Assembly: GCA_965198045.1 (NCBI GenBank)
Contig: CBDAOL010000008.1
Span: forward strand, 62,001 to 126,000
Source of the DNA: CBDDEC01 sp965198045
GTDB lineage: Bacteria > Chloroflexota > Dehalococcoidia > UBA2979
Reading direction: 5' to 3'
Length of the DNA stretch: 64,000 nucleotides
Shown in pieces: positions 26,344 to 34,320 of this stretch. A model generated the notes under the pieces. It was not told where the DNA came from and ran no database searches. It saw nothing but the letters and a program-made list of their open reading frames with translations. Numbering within the stretch: position 1 is the first letter of the stretch; each line of letters begins with the position of its first letter. A program made the position numbers and the translations under genes.

Positions 26344-27054
26344 CTATCCCAGCTCGCCGGAGCGACGGTCCTCGATCAGGGCGTAGTTCATCAGGCTCAG
26401 CTCATCGCGCGCCGCGACCAGGCTCTGCAGGCAGGCGCCGGGGGTCGCCCAGCCCGTCTGTCGCACCACCTGCAGCACGCCCTCGCCGTTCTCCGCGACG
26501 GCAGGGATGCGCTCCACCGTCTGGTCGCGCAGCGACTCCCACAGGTCGGCCGGATGGTCGATGGCAAAGCGGGCGTACTGCAACGACGCGAAGGCGTTCC
26601 CCGGGGTGCCTACGTCGTTCCAGGAGTCCTCGGCGTCGCGCAGCAGCTCCTTGTAACCGGCGTGGCGCTGCTCCACCTCCCACGATGTCTCGAGCTCGTA
26701 CCGCTCGAGCTGCAGTTCGGCCTCCGGCGCCAGTATCAACTCGCGCAGGGCGGTCCGGATCAGCGTGCCACCTTCCGGGTCCGGCCGAGCGCTGCGACGC
26801 ACGGCCGGATAGCGATCGATGCGCTGACGCACGTGTTGGAGCGCGACGCCGAAGACGTGCGGTAGCGCGTGCGTCGGCACGCCGTTGTGCAGTGAAATCA
26901 CGACGCCTTCGGCACGCCACGACACGTTCGAGAACGCGCCGCCCTCGAAGGCATCGACGCTGAGTTCGCGTTCAGCCTCAATGCGCACTCGACTCGCCAG
27001 CTCCTCGTACAGCGCGTCGAGCGTCGTGCCGATGTCCTTGCCGATCACCTTCAT
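26344..27054 (-). CDS. conserved-looking protein of unknown function
   Basis: A 236-residue soluble protein I cannot assign. The N-terminal half has a beta-rich stretch (GGAFSNVSWRAEGVVISLHNG). The C-terminal half is helical with many Glu, Arg and Trp residues. No metal-binding, nucleotide-binding or membrane motif is visible. Codon use resembles the neighbours, and it is a clean ORF behind an ATG, so I take it as real. It lies 64 nt downstream of the Fpg/Nei gene on the same strand. Confidence 0.6.
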   Translation of the reverse strand: MKVIGKDIGTTLDALYEELASRVRIEAERELSVDAFEGGAFSNVSWRAEGVVISLHNGVPTHALPHVFGVALQHVRQRIDRYPAVRRSARPDPEGGTLIRTALRELILAPEAELQLERYELETSWEVEQRHAGYKELLRDAEDSWNDVGTPGNAFASLQYARFAIDHPADLWESLRDQTVERIPAVAENGEGVLQVVRQTGWATPGACLQSLVAARDELSLMNYALIEDRRSGELG

Positions 27055-27118
27055 CGAGGCTCCTCGCTCTCCTGTTCACGCCCGAGGGCCTGCTGCTTGC
27101 GGCGGCGCATCTGTGTCA

Positions 27119-27934
27119 TCAATCGAACAATGGCTGGCAAGTGACGCAGTAGTTGGTCTCGCTGCCGCTCCGCACCTGCGCATTGATCTCGGAACCGCAG
27201 CGCGGACACGCCTCGCCGCCCTGGCGATGCACTTTGAGGTGCTGCCGCCACTCCTCCTTCTTGCCAAGACCCTCGTCCTGCACCGTCTCGTCCACGATCT
27301 GGATCGACTCCTCCATGACGGTGTGGATCGCGTCGAACAGCCGCTCGCGGTCCTCGTCCTCGAATGTCGAGCCTTTGCGATGCGGGTGCAGCTGCGCCTC
27401 CCACAGGATCTCGTCGGAGTAGGCGTTGCCGATGCCCGCAAGGAACTCCTGGTTGGTCAGCGTGTTCTTGATCTGGCCGCGACGTTTCCGTGCGCGCTCG
27501 ACGAAGTCGTCGCGTTCGATCGCAAGCGCGTCCGGTCCGAGCTTCGCGATCTGCGGCACGCCGTCGATGCCGTCGGCGGGCACGAGGTACCAGCGACCCA
27601 TACGCCGCATGTCGGAGTACCGGAGCTCGTGGCCGTCGTCGAAACCGATCACCACGCCGAGGCGACCCGGCTTCTTCGCGCCGGCCTCCACCCAGTGGAA
27701 ACGCCCGGTCAGCATCGGGTTGATCACCAGCAGCCGGCCATCGTCGACGAAAAACAGGAGGAACTTGCCGAGGCGGTGGATCTCTCCGAACTGATGGCCT
27801 TCGAGCGTCTCGAGTTCGGCCGAGCCGGAGCGGATCAGCCACGGGATCGGCGCATCGGTCGAGGTCACCGTGAGGCCCTTGAGCCGGGGCATCAGGTAGT
27901 GGCGGATGGCTTCGAGGTCCGGTATCTCGGGCAT
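27119..27934 (-). CDS. formamidopyrimidine-DNA glycosylase / Nei family
   Basis: A base-excision repair glycosylase that removes oxidised bases and cuts the strand. The 271-residue protein starts PEIPDLE after the initiator Met, giving the catalytic Pro2 and Glu3. It has the H2TH region (NQEFLAGIGNAYSDEILWEA) and a C-terminal zinc finger CPRCG ... CVTCQ. I start at ATG 27934 because the Pro must be residue 2; the open frame extends 28 codons upstream. Whether it acts mainly on 8-oxoguanine (MutM) or pyrimidines (Nei) cannot be told from motifs. Confidence 0.9.
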   Translation of the reverse strand: MPEIPDLEAIRHYLMPRLKGLTVTSTDAPIPWLIRSGSAELETLEGHQFGEIHRLGKFLLFFVDDGRLLVINPMLTGRFHWVEAGAKKPGRLGVVIGFDDGHELRYSDMRRMGRWYLVPADGIDGVPQIAKLGPDALAIERDDFVERARKRRGQIKNTLTNQEFLAGIGNAYSDEILWEAQLHPHRKGSTFEDEDRERLFDAIHTVMEESIQIVDETVQDEGLGKKEEWRQHLKVHRQGGEACPRCGSEINAQVRSGSETNYCVTCQPLFD

Positions 27935-27969
27935 CGGTCCCTGCTTCGCGATTGCGTGCGTACTGGCGC

Positions 27970-28806
27970 TCAGGCCTCGGCGGTCCAACGAGGATACGAC
28001 CCCAGCACGCGGAACCACGAGGTGACTTCGCGCGCCGCCTGGAGGGCCTCCGCGACGCCTCGGTCGGTGCGATGACCCTGCACGTCGACCAGGAACACGT
28101 ACGTGCCCAGCTGCTCACGCGTGGGGCGCGACTCGATGTGCGTCAGGTTCACCTCGCGCGAGGAGAACAGCTCGAGGACCTCGACCAGCGAGCCGGAGCG
28201 GTCATGCTCGGTGGTGAACGCGAGCGACGTCTTGTCGTCGCCGGTCGGTCCATGGTCCTCGGCGCCGAGGACGAGGAAGCGCGACACGTTGTGCGGCACG
28301 TCGCCGATGTCGTCGGCGTAGACCTCGCCGCCGTAGAACTCGGCCGCGATCGGCGGACCGACGCCGAGTGCACCCACCTCGGCGATCGCCGCCTCGATGC
28401 CGGCGGTCGTGGAGAGCGCTGCAACGTGCTCGGCGTTCGGAGCGAGCGTACGGAGGTGCTCGCGACACTGTGCAAGGGCCTGCGGGTGCGAGTAGACGCG
28501 CTCGGCGGCACGCGGGTCGATACCCGGTGCGCCGACCAGGACGTGCCGGATCGGCAGCACCAGCTCGGCGTTGATCATGAGATCGAGGTCAGAGCGCATC
28601 AACTGGTCGAGCGTCTCGCGGACGGCGCCGTCGATCGAGTTCTCAGCGGCGACCATCGCCAGGTCTGCCGCCCCCGCCTCGACTTCGCGAACCGCCGCCG
28701 CCACGTTCGCGACCGGGAGCAGCTCCGCCTCGGGGTCGAAACGGACGGCCGCCGCCTCGGTGTTCGTCGCGCGGGGGCCGAGGTGGGCGATGCGCTGCGG
28801 GCTCAC
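27970..28806 (-). CDS. pheA: prephenate dehydratase
   Basis: Converts prephenate to phenylpyruvate in phenylalanine synthesis. The 278-residue monofunctional form has the catalytic domain (IAHLGPRATNTEAA, ENSIDGAVRETLD, HNVSRFLVL where the family has Thr or Val before SRF) and a C-terminal ACT regulatory domain containing the ESRPTR Phe-binding motif. The GTG start overlaps the stop of the TrkA-like gene by 4 nt, so the two are co-translated despite unrelated roles. Confidence 0.93.
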   Translation of the reverse strand: MSPQRIAHLGPRATNTEAAAVRFDPEAELLPVANVAAAVREVEAGAADLAMVAAENSIDGAVRETLDQLMRSDLDLMINAELVLPIRHVLVGAPGIDPRAAERVYSHPQALAQCREHLRTLAPNAEHVAALSTTAGIEAAIAEVGALGVGPPIAAEFYGGEVYADDIGDVPHNVSRFLVLGAEDHGPTGDDKTSLAFTTEHDRSGSLVEVLELFSSREVNLTHIESRPTREQLGTYVFLVDVQGHRTDRGVAEALQAAREVTSWFRVLGSYPRWTAEA

Positions 28807-29534
28807 CCGCGATCGCCTCCGGCAGCGGGGCTGCCGGCACCGCTGGCCGCCCGCGTGGGATCGCCGGTCGGGGTGCCCGTTACCAGCTCCTGCATCAGCA
28901 CCTCCGCGCCCTCGGGCAGCACCGCGATCACCTCGTCGCCGGCCTTGAGGACCGTCGAAGAGTCGGGCACCCTCGCTGTGCCGTCCTCGCTGACGACGAG
29001 CGAGATCAGCGAGCCGGGCGGCATGTTCACCTCGGTGAGGGTCTTCCCCGCCGCCGGCGCGCCCTCTTGCAGGTGCAGGTCGACGATGCGCATCCCCGAG
29101 GCATGGAGATTCATCAGCGGCACGACCGTGTGCTCCGGCAACTCCGTCTCGATCTGCGACATGATCGCGGACGAGGCGGAGACCGTGCTGTCGATGCCCA
29201 GGCGGGTGAACAGCTCGTGGTTCCTCGGATCGTTGACCCGCGCGATCGTGCGGTCGACGTCGAACCAGTGCTTGGCCACCTGGCAGGCGACGAGGTTCGC
29301 GCCATCGTCGGCGGTGACCGCGATCAACAGGTCGCAGCGCTGTGCGCCGACCGACTCCAGGAACGAAATCTCACAGCCATCGCCGAGGGCGATCATCTCG
29401 CCCAACTCATCGCGCAGCTCGCGCGCCCTCGACTCGGAACGCTCGACGATCGTGACCTCGTGGTCGGGCAGCGCCTGCAATTCGAGGGCGAGGCCGTACC
29501 CGACGATGCCCCCGCCGACGACGATGATGTACAC
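28803..29534 (-). CDS. TrkA-type potassium transport regulator (RCK_N plus RCK_C)
   Basis: A 243-residue cytoplasmic NAD(H)-binding subunit. The N-terminal Rossmann motif is VVGGGIVGYGLALEL, followed by a conserved acidic end (VTIVERSE), and the C-terminal TrkA-C domain is at about 140-220. GTG start; it lies directly after the smaller TrkA-N gene with no real gap. Such proteins gate potassium channels, but no TrkH/TrkG or other pore gene is in the window. Confidence 0.88.
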   Translation of the reverse strand: MYIIVVGGGIVGYGLALELQALPDHEVTIVERSESRARELRDELGEMIALGDGCEISFLESVGAQRCDLLIAVTADDGANLVACQVAKHWFDVDRTIARVNDPRNHELFTRLGIDSTVSASSAIMSQIETELPEHTVVPLMNLHASGMRIVDLHLQEGAPAAGKTLTEVNMPPGSLISLVVSEDGTARVPDSSTVLKAGDEVIAVLPEGAEVLMQELVTGTPTGDPTRAASGAGSPAAGGDRG

Positions 29535-29535
29535 C

Positions 29536-29997
29536 TTAGGCCTCGCCGTCCGCGGTGGCGGTGCTGCCGTTGTCAGCCGCCGAGGAACCTTCCGCCGACT
29601 CGAAGATGGCCTCGAGTGCCAGCTCGGCGCCGAAGGTCGTCGGACTGTACGTGCGGAGCCCGAGGCGTTCGAAGAGCTCGGCGCGCAGCGGGTCTTTCAC
29701 CCTCGACACGGCGTGACGCACACCGTAGATCTCCTTCGCCTTCTGCGAGGCGAGCAGGTTGCGGTTGTCGCCGCCGGTCAGTGCGATGAAGACGTCGGCG
29801 TCGACGATCCCGGCACGGCCGAGGACGCGGTCGTCTACGCCCGAACCCTCGATGTGCTCACCGGAGTAGTCGTCCGGCAGGTAGCGGTCGAAGGCGTAGG
29901 CGTCCGTATCGAGGATCGTGACATCGTGTCCCGCGCGGTCGAGGCGGGTAGCGACGCTGGCGCCGACGCGCCCGCAGCCCATGATCACGACCTGCAT
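29536..29997 (-). CDS. TrkA-N domain protein
   Basis: A 153-residue protein consisting of a single RCK_N domain: Rossmann VIMGCGRVGASVATRLDRAG then VTILDTD, with no TrkA-C domain. It ends in a disordered Ser/Ala/Asp tail. It precedes a two-domain TrkA protein; the pair probably work as one gating-ring system split over two chains. Confidence 0.85.
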   Translation of the reverse strand: MQVVIMGCGRVGASVATRLDRAGHDVTILDTDAYAFDRYLPDDYSGEHIEGSGVDDRVLGRAGIVDADVFIALTGGDNRNLLASQKAKEIYGVRHAVSRVKDPLRAELFERLGLRTYSPTTFGAELALEAIFESAEGSSAADNGSTATADGEA

Positions 29998-30027
29998 CGT
30001 GCCCGCCCCTCTACCCGCCGGCGGCCG

Positions 30028-30513
30028 TTAACCGTCGGCCGAGGAGCCGCGACCATTCGTCGCGTTGCGCTCCTCGGTCGGATAGCGCAGCAGCCAGACC
30101 TGCGCCGGCGAGTGTTCCATCACGTACTGAGGAAGCCGGCCCAGCTCGAAGCGCCCGTACGGGCGATGGTAGTCCAGCCCCGCCACGATCGCATCCACGC
30201 CTCGATCGACCGCTTCGTCGACGACGGCATGCCCCGCCTGGCGCGCCTGCAGCAGGTCGGCGTCGACGGTGACCTTGTGCTCCTGCCCGACGGCTTCGGC
30301 CCGCTCGAGGATGCGCTCGCCGCGCAGCGCGGCGTCCGGCATGTCCGACTCGAGCGGCAGCGAGCGCGGAACCTCGATCACGTGCAGGGCGTTGACGCGC
30401 GCCTTGGTCTGGCGCGCGAGATCGCAGACCACGGCCAGCGCACTGTAGGCGGCCTCGGTGCCGTCGACGGGGACGAGGAACGACTCGATGTCTTTGAGCG
30501 GATCGACGGCCAT
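30028..30513 (-). CDS. universal stress protein (UspA family)
   Basis: A 161-residue single Usp domain: FLVPVDGTEAAYSALAVVCDLAR at the start and a later VDAIVAGLDYHRPYGRFELG region. The usual ATP-binding G-x2-G-x9-GS/T motif is not obvious. I start at ATG 30513, with a GAGGGGG site; 18 further codons upstream are open. It lies just upstream of the TrkA-type genes on the same strand, a frequent neighbourhood for Usp proteins in ion transport clusters. Confidence 0.82.
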   Translation of the reverse strand: MAVDPLKDIESFLVPVDGTEAAYSALAVVCDLARQTKARVNALHVIEVPRSLPLESDMPDAALRGERILERAEAVGQEHKVTVDADLLQARQAGHAVVDEAVDRGVDAIVAGLDYHRPYGRFELGRLPQYVMEHSPAQVWLLRYPTEERNATNGRGSSADG

Positions 30514-30532
30514 GGCGGCCCCCTCCGGCGCG

Positions 30533-30694
30533 CTACTGGCGCGCCATGCCCAGCCGCACAGCGGCATTGGTGAGCAGCACGACGCCCAGCGCCGAGCCGA
30601 GGCTCACCGGATCCTCCGCGACGAACAGCGCGAGGCTCAGCGCGACCACCCCGACAACCGCCGAGATGATGGCCACGATGATGTTGCGGTTCAT
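30533..30694 (-). CDS. 53-residue two-helix membrane protein
   Basis: A small ORF starting ATG 30694 and ending 19 nt before the universal stress protein gene. The protein begins MNRNIIVAIISAVVGVVALS, then LALFVAEDPVSLG and a second hydrophobic segment GSALGVVLLTNAAV, ending RLGMARQ. That is two short transmembrane helices with a small acidic loop and positively charged ends. Position, strand and amphipathic layout fit a real gene in the Usp-TrkA unit. I know of no family for it. Confidence 0.55.
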   Translation of the reverse strand: MNRNIIVAIISAVVGVVALSLALFVAEDPVSLGSALGVVLLTNAAVRLGMARQ

Positions 30695-30773
30695 CGCTGC
30701 ATCCGATCACGGAACGACGCCCGCATATGCGAGCGTCGTACTGACCGACGCTACGCCGGGGAGCCGCGCTAAA

Positions 30774-31700
30774 TCAAGCGATCTCGCCTCGGTCGTCACG
30801 CGCGAACGTGATGCGGCTGTGCATCCGCAGCGCGATGAAGCCGAGCACGAGCGCGAGGGGCAGCAGCCACCAGCTGTAGACGACCGCCACCAGCAAGACG
30901 GTCGCGACCGCTTCGAGCGAGTTGAGCGACGCCTGCCATGCCTCGCCGGCGGCTGCCAGCGGCCCGGAACCACCCGAAGTCGCGGCTACGGCAGGGACGG
31001 GCGACAGCGACACGCTGATCGTGGCGAGGTCGGTCAGGTCCTCGAGGACGCGCGTGCGGCCTTCGAGCCGGTCGATCTGCAACCGCACGCCGTCGATCCG
31101 GTCCTGCACCTGCAGGATTTCGGAGATGCCGCGAGCCTCGCCCAGCAGCTCGAGGTAGCGCACCTCGACGGCCCGCAGGTTCGATAGCTGGGCGTCGATG
31201 TCTGTGAACTCCTCGGTCACGTCCTGTGCGCTCGTGCTGATCGAGGTGACTTCAACGGCCAGCGCGCGCAGCTTCGTCATCACGTCGCCGAACTCGCCGG
31301 CGGGGATGCGAAGCGTCAGCTGCGCGCTGCGCTCCTCGTCGTGGCCGAAGAACGAGGAGCTTCCGACGAACCCACCGGCCGCGAGGGCGATCGTCTCGAC
31401 CTCGTCAAACGAGCCCGCGACCGAGTCCACTTCGAGTGCGACCGAGGCGCTGCGGATGATCTGCCGGCCCAGGAAATCGATGTTCGCGAAGTCGCCGCCG
31501 CCGCCGCCCTCGCCGGCGTTGACTACGCTTGGCGCGACCGCGGCGAGCAGGCCATCGTCGAATTTCGCGTCGGCGCTCTCCTCGGACGGGAAGCCGAGGG
31601 CGGATCCGCCGCCCGCCGAGCCCTGCGTGTCGCGGTCGTCGTCGTCCCCGCCGCCGCATGCGGCGGCCACGACCGCGAGCGCGAGCAGCAGCGCGACCAT
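30774..31700 (-). CDS. DUF4349 lipoprotein
   Basis: A 308-residue exported protein. The N-terminus (LLLALAVVAAACGGG) has a lipobox with lipid-anchored Cys at about residue 15, followed by an acidic Gly/Asp stretch. The body matches DUF4349: ASVALEVDSV, a GGFVGSSSFFG segment, TLRIPAGEF, and a coiled coil (VQDRIDGVRLQIDRLEGRTRVLED). A C-terminal transmembrane helix (about 265-290) ends in a basic tail. The signal lacks the usual Arg/Lys start, so the true start may be a non-standard codon a few residues earlier. Function unknown. Confidence 0.8.
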   Translation of the reverse strand: MVALLLALAVVAAACGGGDDDDRDTQGSAGGGSALGFPSEESADAKFDDGLLAAVAPSVVNAGEGGGGGDFANIDFLGRQIIRSASVALEVDSVAGSFDEVETIALAAGGFVGSSSFFGHDEERSAQLTLRIPAGEFGDVMTKLRALAVEVTSISTSAQDVTEEFTDIDAQLSNLRAVEVRYLELLGEARGISEILQVQDRIDGVRLQIDRLEGRTRVLEDLTDLATISVSLSPVPAVAATSGGSGPLAAAGEAWQASLNSLEAVATVLLVAVVYSWWLLPLALVLGFIALRMHSRITFARDDRGEIA

Positions 31701-31848
31701 CGCTGGCCAACTGCGCAGGCGGGTGAGATCGTGCGGTAGGTGCGTTGTTCGGTGCCGCGCGTGGCGCTCTCAGTCCTGCGAACAGCCATCGTCATCCTCC
31801 TCGACCGCTCGCCCGACCCCGGGCGCTGCGATGCGAGTCAGACGACCG

Positions 31849-31869
31849 CCGGGAACGCTGGGTTCCCGG
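31849..31869 (-). terminator. hairpin downstream of the phosphoesterase gene
   Basis: CCGGGAAC (31849-31856) pairs with GTTCCCGG (31862-31869) around a 5-nt loop, in the 240-nt gap below the phosphoesterase gene. There is no U-run, so termination is only a possibility. The rest of 31701-31941 shows no gene. Confidence 0.35.
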
Positions 31870-31941
31870 TTAGACCGCCGAGGATCGTAAGACCTTCGTC
31901 AGAGGATCGATCGGGAGGACCCGCGAGCCCGGAACGGCGGG

Positions 31942-32541
31942 CTAGTGCAGCTGCTCGATCCAGGCGTCGACCTCGCGGCCGTGGAACTGCATGAACCCGA
32001 TCGTGCCCAGCTGTGTGTTGAGGTTGCGCGGGAAGGTCGGCGATCCCGAGTTGACGATCAGCACGTCGTCCCACTTCGTCACGACCGGCACATGCGTATC
32101 GCCCGCGACCACGATGTCGACCGGTCCGCCGAAGTGGCGGTCCATGCGCTCCTCGAGGGTGGCCGTGCGCGCGTAGGGACGGTCGGGGAAGTCGTGCGTC
32201 ATGCCGACCTTGAGCCCATTGACGTGCAGCAGCTGGTTGTACGGCAGCCGCTCGTCATCCGGCGCGATCATGCGCCCGCTCGACCCATCGTCGCCGTTCC
32301 CGCAGACGCCGAGGACGGGAGCGATCTCCTCGAGCCAGTCGAGCACGACGATGTCGTGCATGTCGCCGCCATGGAGGATCAGGTCGACCCCGCGGAAGGC
32401 GGCGTAGACCTCGTCGAAGAGCGTCGCCCGCGCCTCCGGGATATGCGTGTCGGAAACCAGGCCGAACAGCAGATCGCCGCTGAATTCGTGCTCGTCAAGC
32501 CAGCGGCGGTTCGGGATCGTGCCGAACGGGCGTTGCGTCAT
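31942..32541 (-). CDS. YfcE/MJ0936-type metallophosphoesterase
   Basis: A 199-residue calcineurin-like phosphodiesterase. Two-metal ligands are seen in LVSDTHIPE, LILHGGDMHD, CGNGDD, GMTHDF and VVAGDTHVPVV, in the right order. Substrate is unknown for most family members. On the minus strand, TAGGCT (32553-32548) lies 6 nt before the ATG, another leaderless-looking start. It is divergent from pdxS. Confidence 0.88.
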   Translation of the reverse strand: MTQRPFGTIPNRRWLDEHEFSGDLLFGLVSDTHIPEARATLFDEVYAAFRGVDLILHGGDMHDIVVLDWLEEIAPVLGVCGNGDDGSSGRMIAPDDERLPYNQLLHVNGLKVGMTHDFPDRPYARTATLEERMDRHFGGPVDIVVAGDTHVPVVTKWDDVLIVNSGSPTFPRNLNTQLGTIGFMQFHGREVDAWIEQLH

Positions 32542-32628
32542 GCGTCGAGCCTACCGCGGGCAAGTCGAGGGCGCGATTGGCCCTGTGGCGAGGCGCTTGG
32601 ACCCGTCGAGGCAGCCGCGCTAACCGCG

Positions 32629-32685
32629 TACAATGGCGGTACGAAGCGGTAATTCACGGCCTCGCGCGGGGTTACTCGACGTAAC
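32629..32685 (+). promoter_or_regulatory. pdxS promoter -10 and leader inverted repeat
   Basis: TACAAT at 32629-32634 is a good -10; the -35 is unclear. Downstream in the leader, GTTAC (32671-32675) and GTAAC (32681-32685) form a perfect inverted repeat with a 5-bp spacer that could be a small operator or hairpin. Confidence 0.4.
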
Positions 32686-32709
32686 TCGCGGCGGCGTCGC
32701 AGGAGCATT

Positions 32710-33642
32710 ATGACGAGCGAACCGAGCACCAACGGCAGCGGAGCACAGAACGGCGCGACCGGCGAGACCGGTACGTGGACCGCGAAGGCCGGCCTGGCGC
32801 AGATGCTCAAGGGCGGCGTCATCATGGACGTCACCAAGGCCACCGAGGCCAAGATCGCCGAGGAGGCCGGCGCCGTCGCTGTCATGGCCCTGGAGCGCGT
32901 GCCGTCCGATATCCGCGCGGCCGGTGGCGTGGCGCGGATGAGCCCGGTCGAAACGATCGAGGAGATCCAGCAGACCGTCACGATCCCGGTGATGGCTAAG
33001 GCCCGCATCGGCCACTTCGTCGAGGCGCAGGTGCTGCAGGCCCTCGGCGTCGACTACGTCGACGAGTCGGAGGTGCTGACACCGGCCGACGAGGTCAACC
33101 ACATCGACAAGCACCAGTTCACGGTGCCCTTCGTCTGCGGCTGTCGCGACCTGGGTGAGGCGCTGCGGCGCATCGCCGAGGGCGCCGCGATGATCCGCAC
33201 CAAGGGCGAGGCCGGCACCGGCGACATCGTCGAGGCCGTGCGCCACATGCGCGCACTCTGGGGCGGCATCCGCCGCCTCCAGAACATGCCCGACGACGAG
33301 CTGGCCACCGCCGCCAAGGACCTGCAGGCGCCGCTCGCGCTCGTTCAGGAAGTGAAGCGCCTGGGCAAGTTGCCGGTCGTCAACTTCTCCGCTGGTGGCG
33401 TGGCTACGCCGGCCGACGCGGCGCTGATGATGCAGCTCGGCGCGGAAGGGGTGTTCGTGGGCTCCGGCATCTTTAAGTCCGAGTCCCCACCGGAGACCGC
33501 CATCGCCATCGTCAAGGCCGTCACGCACTTCAACGACGCCAGCGTCATCGTCGAGGCCTCTCGCGGGCTCGAGGAGCCGATGCGCGGCCAGGCGGTCTCG
33601 TCGATGGAGCCAGCGGAGCTGCTGGCCGGACGCGGTAACTGA
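32710..33642 (+). CDS. pdxS: pyridoxal 5-phosphate synthase subunit PdxS
   Basis: PdxS is the synthase half of the two-subunit enzyme that makes PLP from ribose 5-phosphate, glyceraldehyde 3-phosphate and ammonia. The 310-residue protein has a roughly 22-residue Gly/Thr-rich N-terminal extension, then the canonical GGVIMDVTKATEAKIAEEAG, catalytic lysines in VMDVTK and MIRTKGEAGTG, and NFSAGGVATPADAALMMQLG. Start at ATG 32710 with GGAG. It is followed 39 nt later by pdxT, its glutaminase partner. Confidence 0.98.
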   Translation: MTSEPSTNGSGAQNGATGETGTWTAKAGLAQMLKGGVIMDVTKATEAKIAEEAGAVAVMALERVPSDIRAAGGVARMSPVETIEEIQQTVTIPVMAKARIGHFVEAQVLQALGVDYVDESEVLTPADEVNHIDKHQFTVPFVCGCRDLGEALRRIAEGAAMIRTKGEAGTGDIVEAVRHMRALWGGIRRLQNMPDDELATAAKDLQAPLALVQEVKRLGKLPVVNFSAGGVATPADAALMMQLGAEGVFVGSGIFKSESPPETAIAIVKAVTHFNDASVIVEASRGLEEPMRGQAVSSMEPAELLAGRGN

Positions 33643-33681
33643 GCCGCTGACCGCACTCCGGAGCGGAAGTCGGGGCATCCG

Positions 33682-34320
33682 ATGACCTCCTCGAACGTGA
33701 GCCTGCACGTCGGCGTCCTCGCGCTGCAGGGCGACTTCGCCGAGCACCTGGACGTGCTCGCGTCGCTCGGCGTCGAGGCCAGCGAGGTGCGCACCCTCGA
33801 CCAGCTCGATCGCATCGATGCGCTGATCATCCCCGGCGGCGAGAGCACGACGATCGCGCGCCTGCTGCTGATCTTCGACCTGATGGAGCCCCTGCGTGCC
33901 GCCATCGAGGGTGGCCTGCCGGTCTGGGGCACCTGCGCCGGCGCCATCATGCTGGCCAACGACGTGCCGGACCTCGACCGGCCGCCGATCGGCGTCATGG
34001 ACATCAGCATCGAGCGCAACGCGTTCGGTCGTCAGGTCGACTCGTTCAACCTCGAACTCGACATCGCTGTCATCGAGGGTCCGCCGGTCCTCGGCGTGTT
34101 CATTCGCGCGCCCGTGATCGCCAGCACCGGCGAGGGTGTCGAGGTGCTTTCGACGCTTCCGGACGGCCGCATCGTGGCGGCGCGTCAGAACCACATGCTG
34201 GCGACGGCCTTCCACCCTGAGCTGACCGGCGACACGCGGCTGCACCAGCTGTTCCTCGAACTGGCCACCGACGCGACCCGCGTCGCCGCGACGGAGGCCG
34301 AGGCAGCGGGAGGCAAGTAG
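33682..34320 (+). CDS. pdxT: pyridoxal 5-phosphate synthase glutaminase subunit PdxT
   Basis: PdxT hydrolyses glutamine and channels ammonia into PdxS. The 212-residue class I amidotransferase shows VGVLALQGDFAEH, PGGESTT, the nucleophile Cys85 in WGTCAGA, and the His-x-Glu of the triad in AFHPELTGD. The ORF ends in TAG; the next gene begins GTG on the last base. Confidence 0.97.
   Translation: MTSSNVSLHVGVLALQGDFAEHLDVLASLGVEASEVRTLDQLDRIDALIIPGGESTTIARLLLIFDLMEPLRAAIEGGLPVWGTCAGAIMLANDVPDLDRPPIGVMDISIERNAFGRQVDSFNLELDIAVIEGPPVLGVFIRAPVIASTGEGVEVLSTLPDGRIVAARQNHMLATAFHPELTGDTRLHQLFLELATDATRVAATEAEAAGGK

Noticed and set aside
26241..26963. 240-codon plus-strand Arg/Pro/Ser-rich frame
   Set aside because: Overlaps the end of the HNH gene and is antisense to the unknown protein gene; composition typical of a shadow frame.
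27952..30573. 873-codon plus-strand open frame
   Set aside because: It is antisense to pheA, two TrkA genes and a Usp gene, all with clear motifs, and its translation is low-complexity Arg/Val/Asp sequence; long antisense frames are expected at this GC content.
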